From Phallusia fumigata (taxonomy: Eukaryota > Chordata > Ascidiacea > Phlebobranchia > Ascidiidae): a DNA stretch of 33,905 bases. Each line of letters starts with the position of its first letter. The stretch's first letter is position 1. The translations under genes and the position numbers were made by a program. The DNA is taken from the NCBI GenBank assembly GCA_008931825.1, contig QXVZ01017586.1, positions 1 to 33,905 of the forward strand. Reading direction: 5' to 3'. Below, in pieces: positions 22,071 through 33,653 of the stretch. The notes below the pieces were generated by a model, which ran no database searches, was not told where the DNA came from, and was given only the letters and a program-made list of their open reading frames with translations.

Positions 22071-22390
22071 AAACAACAAAACTTAAACATGGAGTAGGCG
22101 ACGTTTACTTTTGCACCAACTCGAGAAAAAGTGCAAACTTTCGGTCGTCACGTGGCCCGCGAAATCATTTGCAAATCGCACGTGGCCAACGGCCAAAAAA
22201 CGTCAATTACACTGCTTTAAAGGTGGTTACTTTTACGCAAGCCGGAACAAACTGGCCGTTTAGATTGTAATGTAAGACTTGTTTAAAATGGCTTGGAGTC
22301 GTGTATAATGAAACAAATCATTCTTTGTGTGCATAATGCCCTAATACAAACAAGAAACAGTTAAACATTCACACAATATTACTGTCCAAT
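22071..22390. other. Short gap between retrotransposon remnant and coiled-coil gene end
   Basis: Holds a GTGGCCCGCGAAATC and CACGTGGCC pair near 22152-22188, resembling hAT-like ends. It also contains the presumed 3' untranslated region of the minus-strand coiled-coil gene, which stops at 22391. No canonical minus-strand AATAAA was confirmed close to the stop. Confidence 0.4.
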
Positions 22391-25300
22391 TTAAATTATT
22401 TTTGGAGAAATAGCCCGCTTAATAGATTGAAGGTAGGAGTCATGCAAAGTAGCTGTATTCCTAGTATACTCGTGTTTGGCATGTAAGACCTGAAGAACAT
22501 CTTGGCAGTGTTTTAACTTTTGCAACAGTACACTCTTTTCTAACACTGCTTCTTTGTTTTCTTGTGCCAAATCTCTGTTTACAATTTCCATCTGCTCAAG
22601 CCTAGAAAAGAAACTATATTTCTAACCATAAGTACTTTGGTTATTGATTAAATTACCTGGTATATTTGCACGAAACACATCAATGCTAAATTCAAGCTGA
22701 TGCAAAATATGATTTGTGCTTTATGCATGAATAAAGTCAACATGTGTTTCACACACACAATTGATAGAAGGTATTAATACAAATTCACCTTTCACGCATG
22801 TCCTTGGCATGACTAAAGACTTTTTTCCCCTGATAGTCATTTAAAATGATGACATTTTCGGTTTGTGTGGGACATGTTTTTCCTTGTTTTTCTTTGCAAG
22901 TTTTTTCTGCCATTTCATGTTTGTATTTTCTCAACTGTTCCTGCAAAGCCTGTAAATAATTGTAAAATCTTGCTATAAGTTTCTGAGCTTAATATTTCAA
23001 TAAATCCAGCAATGTGGTCACAATCAATGTGGAAGAAAGAATCAAAATTTTTTAAGGAGGTTATTTTAATTTTAAGTGAAATAAGTGCTAAAAGATTTAC
23101 AGGCCTTTTCATTTGTCCATACCTTCATTGTGTATTGACTGGCACAAAACAGTTTTCTTTTTGTGTTCAATTCTTTCTGTAATGAGGAATTTTTCATTTT
23201 TAATTGTTGTACTATATTTTCCAAATGTTTTTGATTTTTCGCAGCCAAATTTAAACATCTGGACTTCTCATTAATTTGTTGTAGAAAGTTCCACTGCCCA
23301 TTTGTTAACCTACAAAAATATCATATAGTTATATGCAGCAGTATGTTTCATAAAACTCGAAGGGTGGCTTACCATATTTAGATATTGTATCATACTATTA
23401 CCCGATTAAAAAAAGGGGTATAGACATTACTTTATTCTGGGCCTTATAATTACCTGAGCTTTTAGTATGACTTGATTGTTTCTGCTGGCAGAAACACATG
23501 GGTCCCCACACATCCAAAGTTGTACATTATGCGTTTTTCTGGATACATGTAAGGCTTTAGGTATAAACAAATCAATCAGCGCAATGACATGTTCCACAAA
23601 CTGTGCAAGTTACATCCGGTTTGGACATTGTTTAATAATTTTATGCATTTAACTGCTTAACTGCTGGGGCTCTAGGGTAAAATATTGCAATTATTGCACC
23701 ACCATGGCATGTTAGAGAAACTGTCCGAAATGAACCTAATTTGAACATTGTTTAGTAATTTGACCCTTTTCAGGAGCTTGGTGGGGAAACTGCTGGGCCT
23801 ATGGATTCAAACAATGGAAGCAATACACTGCAATGGCATGTTATACAAAGTATTAAAATTTCATCCAATTCAGACATTGTTTGAAAATTTCACCCATTTT
23901 AGGGGGCTAGTGGGGTAAAGGCTGGGTCTCCAAGGTAAAACATGGCAATTATTGCACCACCATGGTATGTTAGACAAACTGTCTGAATTTCACCTAATTC
24001 GAACATTGTTAAGGAAGTTGACGCATTTTAAGGGGCTGGTGGGGTAACTGATGGGGCTATGGGGTTAAACAAAGAAATCAATACACTTCAATGGAATGTT
24101 ATACAAACTGTCAAAATTTCACCTAATTTAGATATTGTTTAGTAACTTAACCCATTTTAGGGAGCTAGTGGGATAACTGCTGGGGCTATTTTTTAAAATC
24201 TAGGGATCAATACATCACAATGGCCCTAAAATGTATTAAAATGTCATCCCAATCAGAGATTGTTTAAAATGTTAACCACCAGAGGGAGCCACAAAACAAC
24301 CACTAGGGCCTCATGCTCACTAAGTTATTAATAAGGCCAGATTTGAACCACCACCCACTATTCAACTTGGATCTGTTTTATACTCCATGACCTAACTTCA
24401 CTTTCACCTATGTAACCATATGATCACAGAAACTTTTCGTTTGTGTAATGTTTGCAAGAATGCAAAACGCTTGACTAACATTTAACTCTTTTGGGGCCAG
24501 CAAGGTAACCCCTGGGGCTATGGGGTCAAATGAAACAGATGGCACAACTTCATGATCATATCTACCAGCTGTTAAAGTTTCATCCAAATCCACCAAACAT
24601 GTAATGGCAAAACGACATGGACAAGCTCGGGGTAGAAAAAGACAAACAGGGTGAAAACAACATGTGCCCCCTTTAGGAAGGGGACCCATAAAAATATAAT
24701 TCAATGTAATTCTAAAACAATGCAGACCTTTTGTTTTCTTTATCTGCCTTTACATGTTCTTTCAAAGCTCGGTCCCTCTCCTTTAGAGCCTGTATCATTT
24801 TGAACTTAGCATGCTGAATTGCGATGTCCCTGTTTTCACAAGCAAGTTCTGGATCTGTTTGAATGCGCATTTCTTTTGTCACTTTAATCATACTTTTTCG
24901 CTCCTCTTCCATCTCACGATGTAAACGTTTTATCTGCATAGAAGCACAAAAATAAAAACATTTATTTGTTAAAAAACATCACTGGCATATTTACTGCATC
25001 ACGTAGTTCTTGTTTGATCTTGACATCTTTTTTACCTCTTTCCTCAGATTTTCCAAATTTGGATCGCAAGTCTTCCAATTCAATTGTCAGGCATTTATGT
25101 GCTTCAGCAAGATCCTAAAATGATTATAATTTGATCCAGGGGTACATGGTGATAGGGTCACATTTGACAATGGATGTATATCCAATACTTGCATTCGGTC
25201 CATAATTTCCATGGCACTTTTCACGATAATTGTGTCTCAAACACATACGGCTCACAAGGTCTATTTGTGCGATTTGTGAAGCATTTTCAAATTTCAAGTA

Positions 25301-28300
25301 GTTTGTTTCACTTGGAACCTATTTAAGTGCCTCACCAGCGAGTTAACATGATACATTTATTCCAAAGTACAGAGAGCTACAAATGCGCCCTGATGCAACC
25401 ACACATGTACAACTGAAACCTGTTTGTATGATTATCATCGTGTTAAACATGTGAGAAGTATTTGAAAAAGGAAACAATTGGCACAGCTGCATCTGTGGAT
25501 GCTACTTGCTTTTGAAAAGTACAGCTGAACTTTATGTTTAGATGCCAATTTGAATAAGATATGTTGGTTCCTATTACCAAATATAAACGGCAGATTTCAA
25601 TTCGATATTTTACTTTGAATATCCCTACCAAGATTGATTGAAACTGCAGAACTACTCAGAATTAAAACAACAGGTGATTGCTTCAAAGAAGAGCCCATAA
25701 GTACCAAGACTGATTTTATACCTCATTTCTGCCTCGAGTTTGGTACTCTTTCGTGACAATCCTGTCTTTTGCTTTTCCCACAATTTCACGTTCAGTTTGC
25801 AATTCTAGATACTGATCCTGCATAAAAACATGTATGTGATTAATGCAACACCAGTAAACTTAAGTTTCAGCACTACCATGGAAGACATAAATTCAGGAAC
25901 AAACAAACAGAAAATATAGATTAAGTAGTATTGAGGGGTTAAGTAGTATTAAGTTGAAACATTTTTTTATAATGCTTGTACCCCAAGTTGGTAATAGTAC
26001 AGACAAAACTGGTTAATCACATAGTTGTAGCAGACACACTGCACTTTACAGCCTCCAGCGGCAATGACGCAAAACAATTGTTCACAACAGGGGTGTCAAA
26101 CCATCTTTGCCGAAGGGCCACATGTGATTCACAAATTGTTTGGCGGGCCACTTGACAACAGGGAATTTTGTATTTAGGTTTTCACTTTTAGTTGTTTGTT
26201 TGTTTGTTTGTTTCATTTTTATCCTCGGGAGGCGGAGCAACGCCTGAATGCGTTATGCTCATTAGGGGGGGGCCGTCGAGCTACCTGCTTCATTGCAGTT
26301 TTGTTGGACCTTTTTTATTTGATTTTTTTCGTTTTTTGACAGTTGGTGACTGGAATTTGGGTCAACCCATCGGGTTACTCTGGGTTGGAGCAATGCCGCT
26401 TAAGTTTCTTGCTCAAGGAAACACAATCGGCCAAGACGGGATTAGAACCAACAACCTTGTGTGCACAAGGCAGGCTCGCTAACCACTCATCCAAATTGGC
26501 AACAAGTTGATGCAAAAATAGACAAAATCCTAACAACAAAATTCCATTCTGGATATGTATTCTACCCTTTTGTATTACAATTAAAACAATAAAACCGCAA
26601 GCAAGTTGTATCATCGCTCTCTACGTTGTGCACATGTTTTTACTCGAATATAAATGTGTTGAAACAAACGATATAAAACATGATTGTGTAGAAACAATGG
26701 CATTTGTGGTGTCATAGGAAGCCAAAAGTATTGGGATAAAGAATTTGGCACAGGGAGCTTGAAATAGAGCTTTTGCATTTTTCTTGAATATTTTTTAGTC
26801 AAAAATAATGAAAATTTGAGAAACCACTACTGGAAGTCTTATCAGGAAATATTTGCTAATTGCGCAAGTTTAAACGTCATTTCGAAAAATGCCTTGCGGG
26901 CCACATGAAACCTTCCACGAGTTGGGCACCATTGGTTTACTATGATAAAATATCATGATGTGACTGCATGTGCACGTGAAAGCCACAGATACATATCATG
27001 TGATACTTGATTGTAGTCACCATTATTGCACAACAGGTCTCAATCTGAACTCAACCAATCAGAGAACTGCTGGTCCAGAAAATTCTTGTACCAGTTTAAT
27101 ATTCACTGATTTCTGATTAATTGGACTATTTGAGGTGACAACAAAAATCCACAATAACCTAATCTAAATATGACAGTCTGAAAGAATGCTGAGTCAGTTT
27201 TGGCTGCTGAAATTTGGAAATTGTCAGCGATGCTAATTCTGGGGTAGCAGGTTGTTTTAATGGCTGCCATACCATAAGTTTATAGTTGTTTGGCATATCA
27301 GCTTGTACCCATAATTAGGGATGGCATGATATTACTGTATCTGTGCCGATATCTGATGTTATGAACGGTATTGATACTCAATTTTTTTTGGTGGTGGAGA
27401 TGTGCGCTATGTTGCCATTTTTAACACAATACTTTGCAAAAGTCAAAAGTGTTCTATGACAATGCAGACTTTTGCCTTTAAATCTGTCAACATATATATA
27501 AATAATTGTAACCTGTTTCCTGTAAATAATACATTTGCGGCTGCAAAATATTATCACGCAGCCTAACCTTTCAGGACATTTAGTGTAGCAAAACAACAAT
27601 CATCAAGTTTTAAGACTAATATCATTTTTTGATGATTTGATTCTGGTATGAAACAAGTGCTTTGGGGCAACTGGCAAACGCCTTGCCATTTTTTAGTTTA
27701 ACCAGGCATTACATAGGGGGCACAGTTTCATGTTGATTAAAGTTAAACTTTGTTTTGTTATGCTTCCATTTCAATGTTTTATTTTGTTTTGCAGACAGGC
27801 TTACTTAAAGACGTCAATAAAAATGGCTTTGATGCAATTTAACTTTTTGTTTTTAATAGTTCATTGATTTCTGATTTTTTTGTGTTTTAGCAGTGTAAGT
27901 TATGCACAGAAATATTTTTAAGGAATGTTCAAGACATGTGCTGTAAAGTAGTGGGTATCGGGTCAAACCAGAGTATTTCTGCACAATTTTTCAGGTACCG
28001 ATATCAGATTACAAAATATTGGGCCAACCATACTTATTATTTACACTCTGTTAAAGACAATTATTCGAATAATTAAAAAGTCGAATAATTAACAATATAA
28101 CAGAAAACTTCTGTTTGGATACCTAATGCACTTTATTATTATATTTATGCAAATGAAAATCGTTTGGATTATGTATGTCAATGTAATAAAATAAACTATA
28201 TATTTTACCTACAGTCAAAACCATTTTCAAATAAGTTTAGACATGTGCATAGCATATTTTAATCAGAATGTAAAGTGTTACCTTAAACCTCTCTTTTTCT

Positions 28301-31300
28301 TTATGTATCTTTTCACAAGTTTGAACCATGAGATCTTTTTCTTTTTTTACTTGTTTAAATGCCTCTTTGAACAGATCTCGTTGTTCTTCAACCTTCTCTT
28401 TCGCTGCTTGACTTTCCAGCACTTCTGATTTTAAATTGTGTATTCTAAAGAAATGCTTTGTATTTTGTTGGTGTAATCAATTTAAAACTAAAAGATGGCT
28501 TTCAAAGGAATAAACACACCAGTTAATGCACCATGATGACATTTTCTACAAACTGTCCCAATTTTAATTATTTTACAGGACTAATGGGGAACCTCTTGGG
28601 CTAAATGGTCAAACAAAGAAACGGCATGTTCTACAAACCATCAAGATTTCATCAAATTCAAACATTGTCTAATAATTCAACCCACTTTTGGTGGCTAGCG
28701 AGGTAACTGCTGGGGCTATTGCTGGCTCATTCAACATTGCTAATGATAAAATTGTCAAAGTAGCTTGAACAAAAATATGTTTCAATTAACACTTTAAATT
28801 GGACATACCCACAGCTTTTTAAATGTACATGGGCTCTTTTTTAATCAAACAAGTAACACTTGAAAGAAATCTGATTCCATCCCTGAAGAAGATTCTCACC
28901 TCAACAATGCTTCTACTTTTTCTTGACTAAGATGTTCATTTTTTTGCTGCAGTTGCTGTAGCTGACCTTCAAGTTGATTTTGAGCCAACTGGCGATTCTC
29001 TATTTCCTTCGTCATTTGATTTTGCAAACTTTTGGAAGCTTCAAGCTGCAAGCATGATATTGTTACTTACAAAAGTTTGCATGCTTAGGTTAACTTACCT
29101 CTTGACTAAGAAGCATACTTTTTTCATTCATATCTGTCAGTGATGATTTTAAAACATTTTGTTCATTTGTCAGTTGATTTATTTCACAACGTAGTTTCAC
29201 CTCTAATGTTTTCAACTCATGGCATTGGTCTCGCAATTTGTTACCACACTGTAATGAAAAATAGCTTTGGTGATTGTTAGCTTTCATGCTAAATTTTATC
29301 ATTAACTTTTCTACTGCAATGCCCGTTTGCAGTAAGCTTTGTTAATGCTAGCATTTTGTTGACTGATAATAATTGCTATGTAGATTTACTAAACAGTGCT
29401 TTGCACATGCCTTCAATATGTATTGCTAAATCATTTTATACATAAGTTATGATTGTTCTGCAAAATACCTCTGTTAGGTTTTGATATTCTTGCTTCAGAT
29501 TTTCAGTACTGGCATGAAGCTCAGTTCTTTCTTTCACCAACAATTCATTTGTGGATCGCAATTTATCAATCTATAAAAAAAGTGTTTAGTGGCTTATACT
29601 AAAAACCACCAGAAGAGAGGCTTTCACCAAATTACCTATCCACATACACTATTCAATTGAAAAAAATCTAATCCATATCAAAAAACAGAGAAAATTTTTG
29701 GCAAAATGATACTTGATTTTTTGGTCAAATTGCTTTACAATACTTGTCCTTGTATACTGCTCCTGCCCCGCTAAACATACACTTCCTGAAAATGGTTGAA
29801 GCAGGAGCACAGAAATTTCTCATAAAATAACCTAGTTCTGAACTAATTTTGGTTAGGGTTATGCTGGGGTTGTTGTCAAATGGCCACTTGGTATTACTTT
29901 TTGAAACCAGTTCCTCATCACTCACAACTTCATTGAAATATAACAAAATGTCAGTGTCAGATTTTGGTTAAGTTCAACTGCTGGGGGAACTTCTGCCAAT
30001 ACAATGTGTCATCTTTATTTACACAGTTTAGACCTACACTACTAAGGCCCTCATCAATTCCACTCCGTTCTGGTTTATCATCCAAAAAAATTACTTTCCA
30101 TCTTGAACTGATCATTGTTAAAAACAGCATATTTTAAAGCACTTTTTTACTGCAATCATGTAGATAATCTTTGAGAATATTAATTGGGCTTTCAACTAGT
30201 TAATATCCCTAACATATGTCCTTTGTTCCTTATTCAAAATTGTAATGGTTTTTTAGGACTTGATTGGCATTGTGTACTGGCTAGCAATTACAGAATCTCC
30301 NTATTGGCTTATACTAAAAACCACCAGAAGAGAGGCTTTCACCAAATTACCAATCCACATACACTATTCAATTGAAAAAAATCTAATGCATATCATAGAA
30401 CAGAGAACATTTTTGGCAAAATAATACTTAATTTTTGGGTCAAATTGCTTTACAATACTTGTCCTTGTATACTGCTCCTGCCTCGCTAAACATACACTTC
30501 CTGAAAATGGTTGAAGCAGGAGCACAGAAACTTCTCATAAAATAACCTAGTTCTGAACTAACTAATTTTGGTTAGGGTTATGCTGGGGTTGTTGTCAAAT
30601 GGCCGCTTGGTATTACTTTTTGAAACCAGTTCCTCATCACTCACAACTTCATTGAAATATAACAAAATGTCAGTGTCAGATTTTGGTTAAGTTCAACTGC
30701 TGGGGGAACTTCTGCCAATACAATGTGTCATCTTTATTTACACAGACCTACACTACTAAGGCTCATTGCCTCCTCAATTCCACTCCGTTCTGGTTCATCA
30801 TCCAAAAAAATTACTTTCAATCTTGAACTGATCATTGTTAAAAACAGCATGTTTTAAAGCACTTTTTTTACTGCAATCATGTAGATATTCTTTGAGAATA
30901 TTAATTGGGCTTTCAACTAGTTAATATCCCTAACATATGTCCTTTGTTCCTTATTCAAAATTGTAATGGTTTTTTAGGACTTGATTGGCATTGTGTACTG
31001 GCTAGCAATTACAGAATCTCCAACAAACATAAAAAAATCAACTTTTGTCATCTCAAGCATAAAATGCACTTGTGCTACCACCTTACACTAGCTTGCATTC
31101 AAACAAGAAATTTGGGGGCTCTGTAATTTGAACTATTAAACATACCATGTTCTGTAGATCAATCGATTTTCTTTCAAATGTACAGTTTTCCAATTTTAGT
31201 TCTTGACATGTCGAATAGTAATGATCAACATCACCCAGAAGCTTTTTTAAACAAGATTCTCTTTGTTTTGCAAATGTGTTAGCATTCGCAATGTATGACG

Positions 31301-32109
31301 AATTCCTAAAAGCACAAGATCATGAAATTTAAATATTGTGCAACTGTGGCAACTAATACAGTTTTACAATGGTAGCAAAAGTGTTAAATATTTTGTTGTT
31401 AAAATTACATTCGTAGTTGCTAAGAAAGTAAAAACTAAACACAAATTGTACCTTACCCATGTGCTAATTTTTGCGAATCAGCGATGTAAAGATCTTTTAA
31501 ATTAGCAAGATGTTGTTCAGCATCAAAATACAAGTCTCTACAATTCTCATCAAATTGTCTTTTCTAAAAATGTAACATGAAGGCAAATATAAGAAACATG
31601 CACCTTTGAAAAGCAGTAGCCAAATGTTACCGATCAATTTGAAAAAAACTTTTTTGTAATGCAGTGTTGGATAACAAGTATCTTAATTTGAGTCTTAAGT
31701 GAAGTAAAGTATTTGCTTGTTCAAGTATCAAATCAAGCATCAGTGGCCTGCCAACTTCCATTATGATGGCCAAAACTTTTCATTCAGTTGCAACTAGAGC
31801 AGGATATAACATTCTGTACAGGCTAAGAGAGAGCTAAGGTTGCTGCATAAAAATACAATAAACACATCTCTAAGGTTTTGTTTTTCTCTTTTCTGAAGCC
31901 AGAAAAAAACAAGGTGAAAATAACAAAAATAGAACATATTATGTATTTAGCATTCAACATACCTCCAACATTTGATAATATTGCTGGCGCAGTAACTCCA
32001 CATCATTTTCAGCTTGTTGCACTTCAGAAAATGAAGATTTAAATTTGAAAGTTGCATCTTGGGAGACTTCATACAGGCTTTGTAAATCTTTTTCGGCTTT
32101 TGATAGATC
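22391..32109 (-). CDS. Coiled-coil protein of about 651 residues, thirteen exons
   Basis: Minus-strand exons in transcript order: 31963-32109, 31457-31563, 31146-31305, 29469-29570, 29099-29248, 28900-29045, 28282-28444, 25722-25817, 24995-25114, 24728-24933, 23123-23309, 22789-22949, 22391-22601. All have AG/GT borders and every phase joins, giving one frame of 651 codons ending KRAISPKII then TAA. Composition is Glu, Lys and Gln rich with Leu-based heptads almost throughout (for example LEGQLQQLQQKNEHLSQEK, RLHREMEEERKSMIKVTKEM). There are no membrane segments or catalytic motifs. A less helical patch lies in exon 22789-22949 (TCPTQTENVIILNDYQG). This fits a structural, perhaps centrosomal or ciliary, coiled-coil protein, but I do not recognise the orthologue. 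The start is uncertain; see 33211-33219. Confidence 0.88.
23390..23520 (-). repeat. Dispersed family module with TTTCTGCYRGCAGAAA palindrome
   Basis: On the minus strand: GGGGACCCATGTGTTTCTGC, CAGCAGAAACAATC, then AGCTCAGGTAATTATAAGG. The same order occurs on the plus strand at about 1430-1525 and 3600-3700. In this copy it directly follows the 129-bp array, so the two appear to be parts of one composite repeat. Confidence 0.65.
23548..24250. repeat. 129-bp tandem array with alternating A/B units, in intron
   Basis: The anchor at the GCTGGGG-type position falls at 23663, 23792, 23921, 24050 and 24179, exactly 129 bp apart four times. Each unit carries an ATGTTANANAAACTGT-like block, a TTCACCTAATTN-GAACATTGTT-like block and a CCATTTTAGGGGGCTAGTGG-like block. 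Units alternate: the first and third have CAATTATTGCACCACCATGG, the second and fourth have CAATACACTNCAATGG. A further unit on the left is out of register. Single diverged units occur at 24490-24690, 28530-28740 and 32400-32485. Confidence 0.85.
26190..26505 (-). mobile_element. tRNA-derived SINE with (AAAC)n tail
   Basis: On the minus strand, the A box TGGATGAGTGGTTAGC (26478-26493) and B box GGTTCTAATCC (26439-26449) form a tRNA-like head. They are followed by the 3' domain CTTGAGCAAGAAACTTAAGC...ATTGCTCCAACCC (26382-26418), a motif shared by many animal tRNA-SINEs. The element ends in a (GTTT)n run on the plus strand (26191-26213), that is, an (AAAC)n tail. It lies inside the hAT-like element 26088-26934 and so inserted later. 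Confidence 0.75.
26191..26213. repeat. (GTTT)n microsatellite
   Basis: Five uninterrupted GTTT-type units; best explained as the 3' tail of the minus-strand SINE. Confidence 0.85.
27318..28029. mobile_element. Possible second hAT-like element
   Basis: Left end GGGATGGCATGATATT and right end (minus strand) GGTTGGCCCAATATT agree at about 11 of 15 positions. Both are followed inward by CCGATATC/GATATCGG-type sequence, as in known hAT MITEs. No convincing 8-bp target duplication was found and there is no coding frame. Confidence 0.3.
28530..28740. repeat. Isolated diverged units of the 129-bp family
   Basis: Contains CACCATGATGACATTTTCTA, ACGGCATGTTCTACAAAC, TCAAATTCAAACATTGTCTA, GGTGGCTAGCGAGG and AACTGCTGGGGCTATTG in the order of the array at 23548-24250. 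It lies in a different intron of the same gene. Confidence 0.7.
29587..31021. repeat. 714/720-bp direct duplication at an N: likely allelic contig overlap
   Basis: Bases 29587-30300 and 30302-31021 are the same intronic sequence with scattered differences (for example ACCTATCC against ACCAATCC, and a 4-bp ACTA insertion near 30560). The first copy ends exactly at the N at 30301 and the second starts directly after it. This is the signature of two haplotype contig ends that were not merged. No exon is duplicated, so the coding prediction is unaffected; the true intron is about 720 bp shorter. Confidence 0.85.
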
Positions 32110-32617
32110 CTACGCATTAACTAGAGGGTTGCTATACCACACACTATCAGCTAATAAAAAATTAATACATGTTCACAGCATTATTTTACAACTATACCAT
32201 ACTACATTTGGTTTACTGGTTACCCAAAAATTTATGTCATGGTTGTACATTTTAAAAATCTTACGTTTAAGGTATTATCCATAGATGATAGAAGCAGATG
32301 TTTTTAATAAACTTACATATTTCATTTGATGTTAATAAAGACTTCATGATCATAAACTAAACATATATACAGTGTATAAACCCAACCTACAATCTGTAAA
32401 AATGTCCTTAAATGTGGCGATTGTTAAATAATTTGTCACACTTTAGCTGACTATAGCTGGGTAGCTATTGGGGCTATAGAGGCTCCCTACCTAATCTTGT
32501 TTACCCCTTGGCACTAAAGACAAAAAGTCTCCATGTTATTTAACGCATTAATTCAACAAAACTGTTGCATTATTTCAGATATTCATGATCTTGAAGGAGC
32601 TATCCGCATGTCAATTT

Positions 32618-32742
32618 GAGTTAAGTTTATTCCGCTTGGTGAAAAAAAAACATAGAGACACAGTAGCACTAATCAATCACCAGGCTGGAAATTGCTGCAC
32701 AACGTTAGGATGCAAAAAGGCGCAAAAAAGTAAAACACACAG
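32618..32742. repeat. Dispersed repeat, copy 2
   Basis: Same blocks and order as 18601-18730 (TTCCGCTTGGTGAAAAAAAA, CACAGTAGCACTAA, CAGGCTGGAAATTGCTGCAC, CGCAAAAAAGTAAAACACAC). It lies upstream of the first secure exon of the coiled-coil gene. Confidence 0.75.
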
Positions 32743-33210
32743 ATTTCAGTAACTACTTAAGATATCTTTTTTTTACAATTGCAAGCATGAAGATTTTTTA
32801 ACTCTCAAGGTGTGACAAAGCTCATGCATTCTTGTATTTACCTCAAAGACATGTCAAATTTACCCCTCAGGTCAAACAATTATTCATATTGTATGTAAAC
32901 ATCACACTCTATGATAAATAATATTTTAGTTGCTGTGCAAAACTGTAAAACCTAGCATAGCTTGAAAACTTTCTTCACAAATATTGGAAGTAAATGTAGC
33001 CTTGAAATAAACACAAAGTTTGACCACAGTCGGAAATTGTGCCTTCAGAGTCTACAACGAAATTTGCTAAATATTTTTTGGGGCGAATTATATTACAATT
33101 TTTACTAGGTCTTTAAACCGCCAAAAATCCCTTATAGTCAACACCAGAGAACAGAGACTACAAAAAATATCCACTGAGCAGCATTCTGCAACAATATAGC
33201 ATTTATCTAC

Positions 33211-33219
33211 CGACGCCAT
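33211..33219 (-). other. Possible 9-nt first coding exon of the coiled-coil gene (Met-Ala-Ser)
   Basis: The minus strand reads CAGCAGATGGCGTCG then GTAGAT, a favourable start context followed by a possible donor. It ends in phase 0, which fits the next exon at 31963-32109. Without splicing the frame runs only 43 codons and resembles nothing. Another upstream exon between 32110 and 33210, or a start further right, cannot be excluded. Confidence 0.3.
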
Positions 33220-33653
33220 CTGCTGTCGACAGCGAACTGACAGCCACAATTTTTTGTCCAAAACGCGCCAAAACGAACAACAAAAATTAAGCGTCTGTGC
33301 TGTGGTACGTTATCTATTATCCCGTTTCTATAGCCGTTGGTCTGATCGGACTTATTACAAATTGCGGTGTTGTAAATAGTTGCTGACAACTTCAACATCG
33401 AATTAAAACAAATTAGTAGGATAAACTTCAATGTGCTTGATAAAATTTTTTGCTTTTTATTTTTGTCGAACGCCTTGGTAGATTGTCCATTTTTGGACGG
33501 CAATGCAAGTAAGCATCCTGTGCACAGGCGTCCACGGAAGATGACTGATTAAAATTTACACGTGACCGAAACGAACGAAAAATATAAGGATCCTGTCCTG
33601 TGTACAACCATCTTTTACTTTTGAGGCCAAGAGAAACACATGACTCCACACCA

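Larger units (their letters stand above)
26088..26934. mobile_element. hAT-like non-autonomous element
   Basis: Left end CAGGGGTGTCAAAC at 26088-26101; right end, read inward on the minus strand, CAATGGTGCCCAAC (26921-26934); 10 of 14 positions agree. GGGCCAC or GGGCCACATG blocks follow within 40 bp of both ends, as in hAT elements. The flanking 8-mers GTTCACAA (26080-26087) and GTTTACTA (26935-26942) match at 6 of 8 positions, consistent with an old 8-bp target duplication. It lies in the intron between coiled-coil exons 28282-28444 and 25722-25817 and has no transposase frame. Confidence 0.6.

Noticed and set aside
24408-24704. 98-codon minus-strand open frame
   Set aside because: Falls in an intron, within a diverged 129-bp family unit and a dispersed repeat; no splice phase joins it to the coiled-coil gene.
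27318-28029. Confident hAT element call
   Set aside because: Termini agree only partly and there is no target duplication, so it is kept at low confidence.
30184-31126. Two identical open frames starting at 30184 and 30905
   Set aside because: They are the same intronic sequence seen twice because of the duplication at the N at 30301.
32045-32284. 79-codon plus-strand open frame
   Set aside because: Antisense to the first secure coiled-coil exon and its flanking intron.
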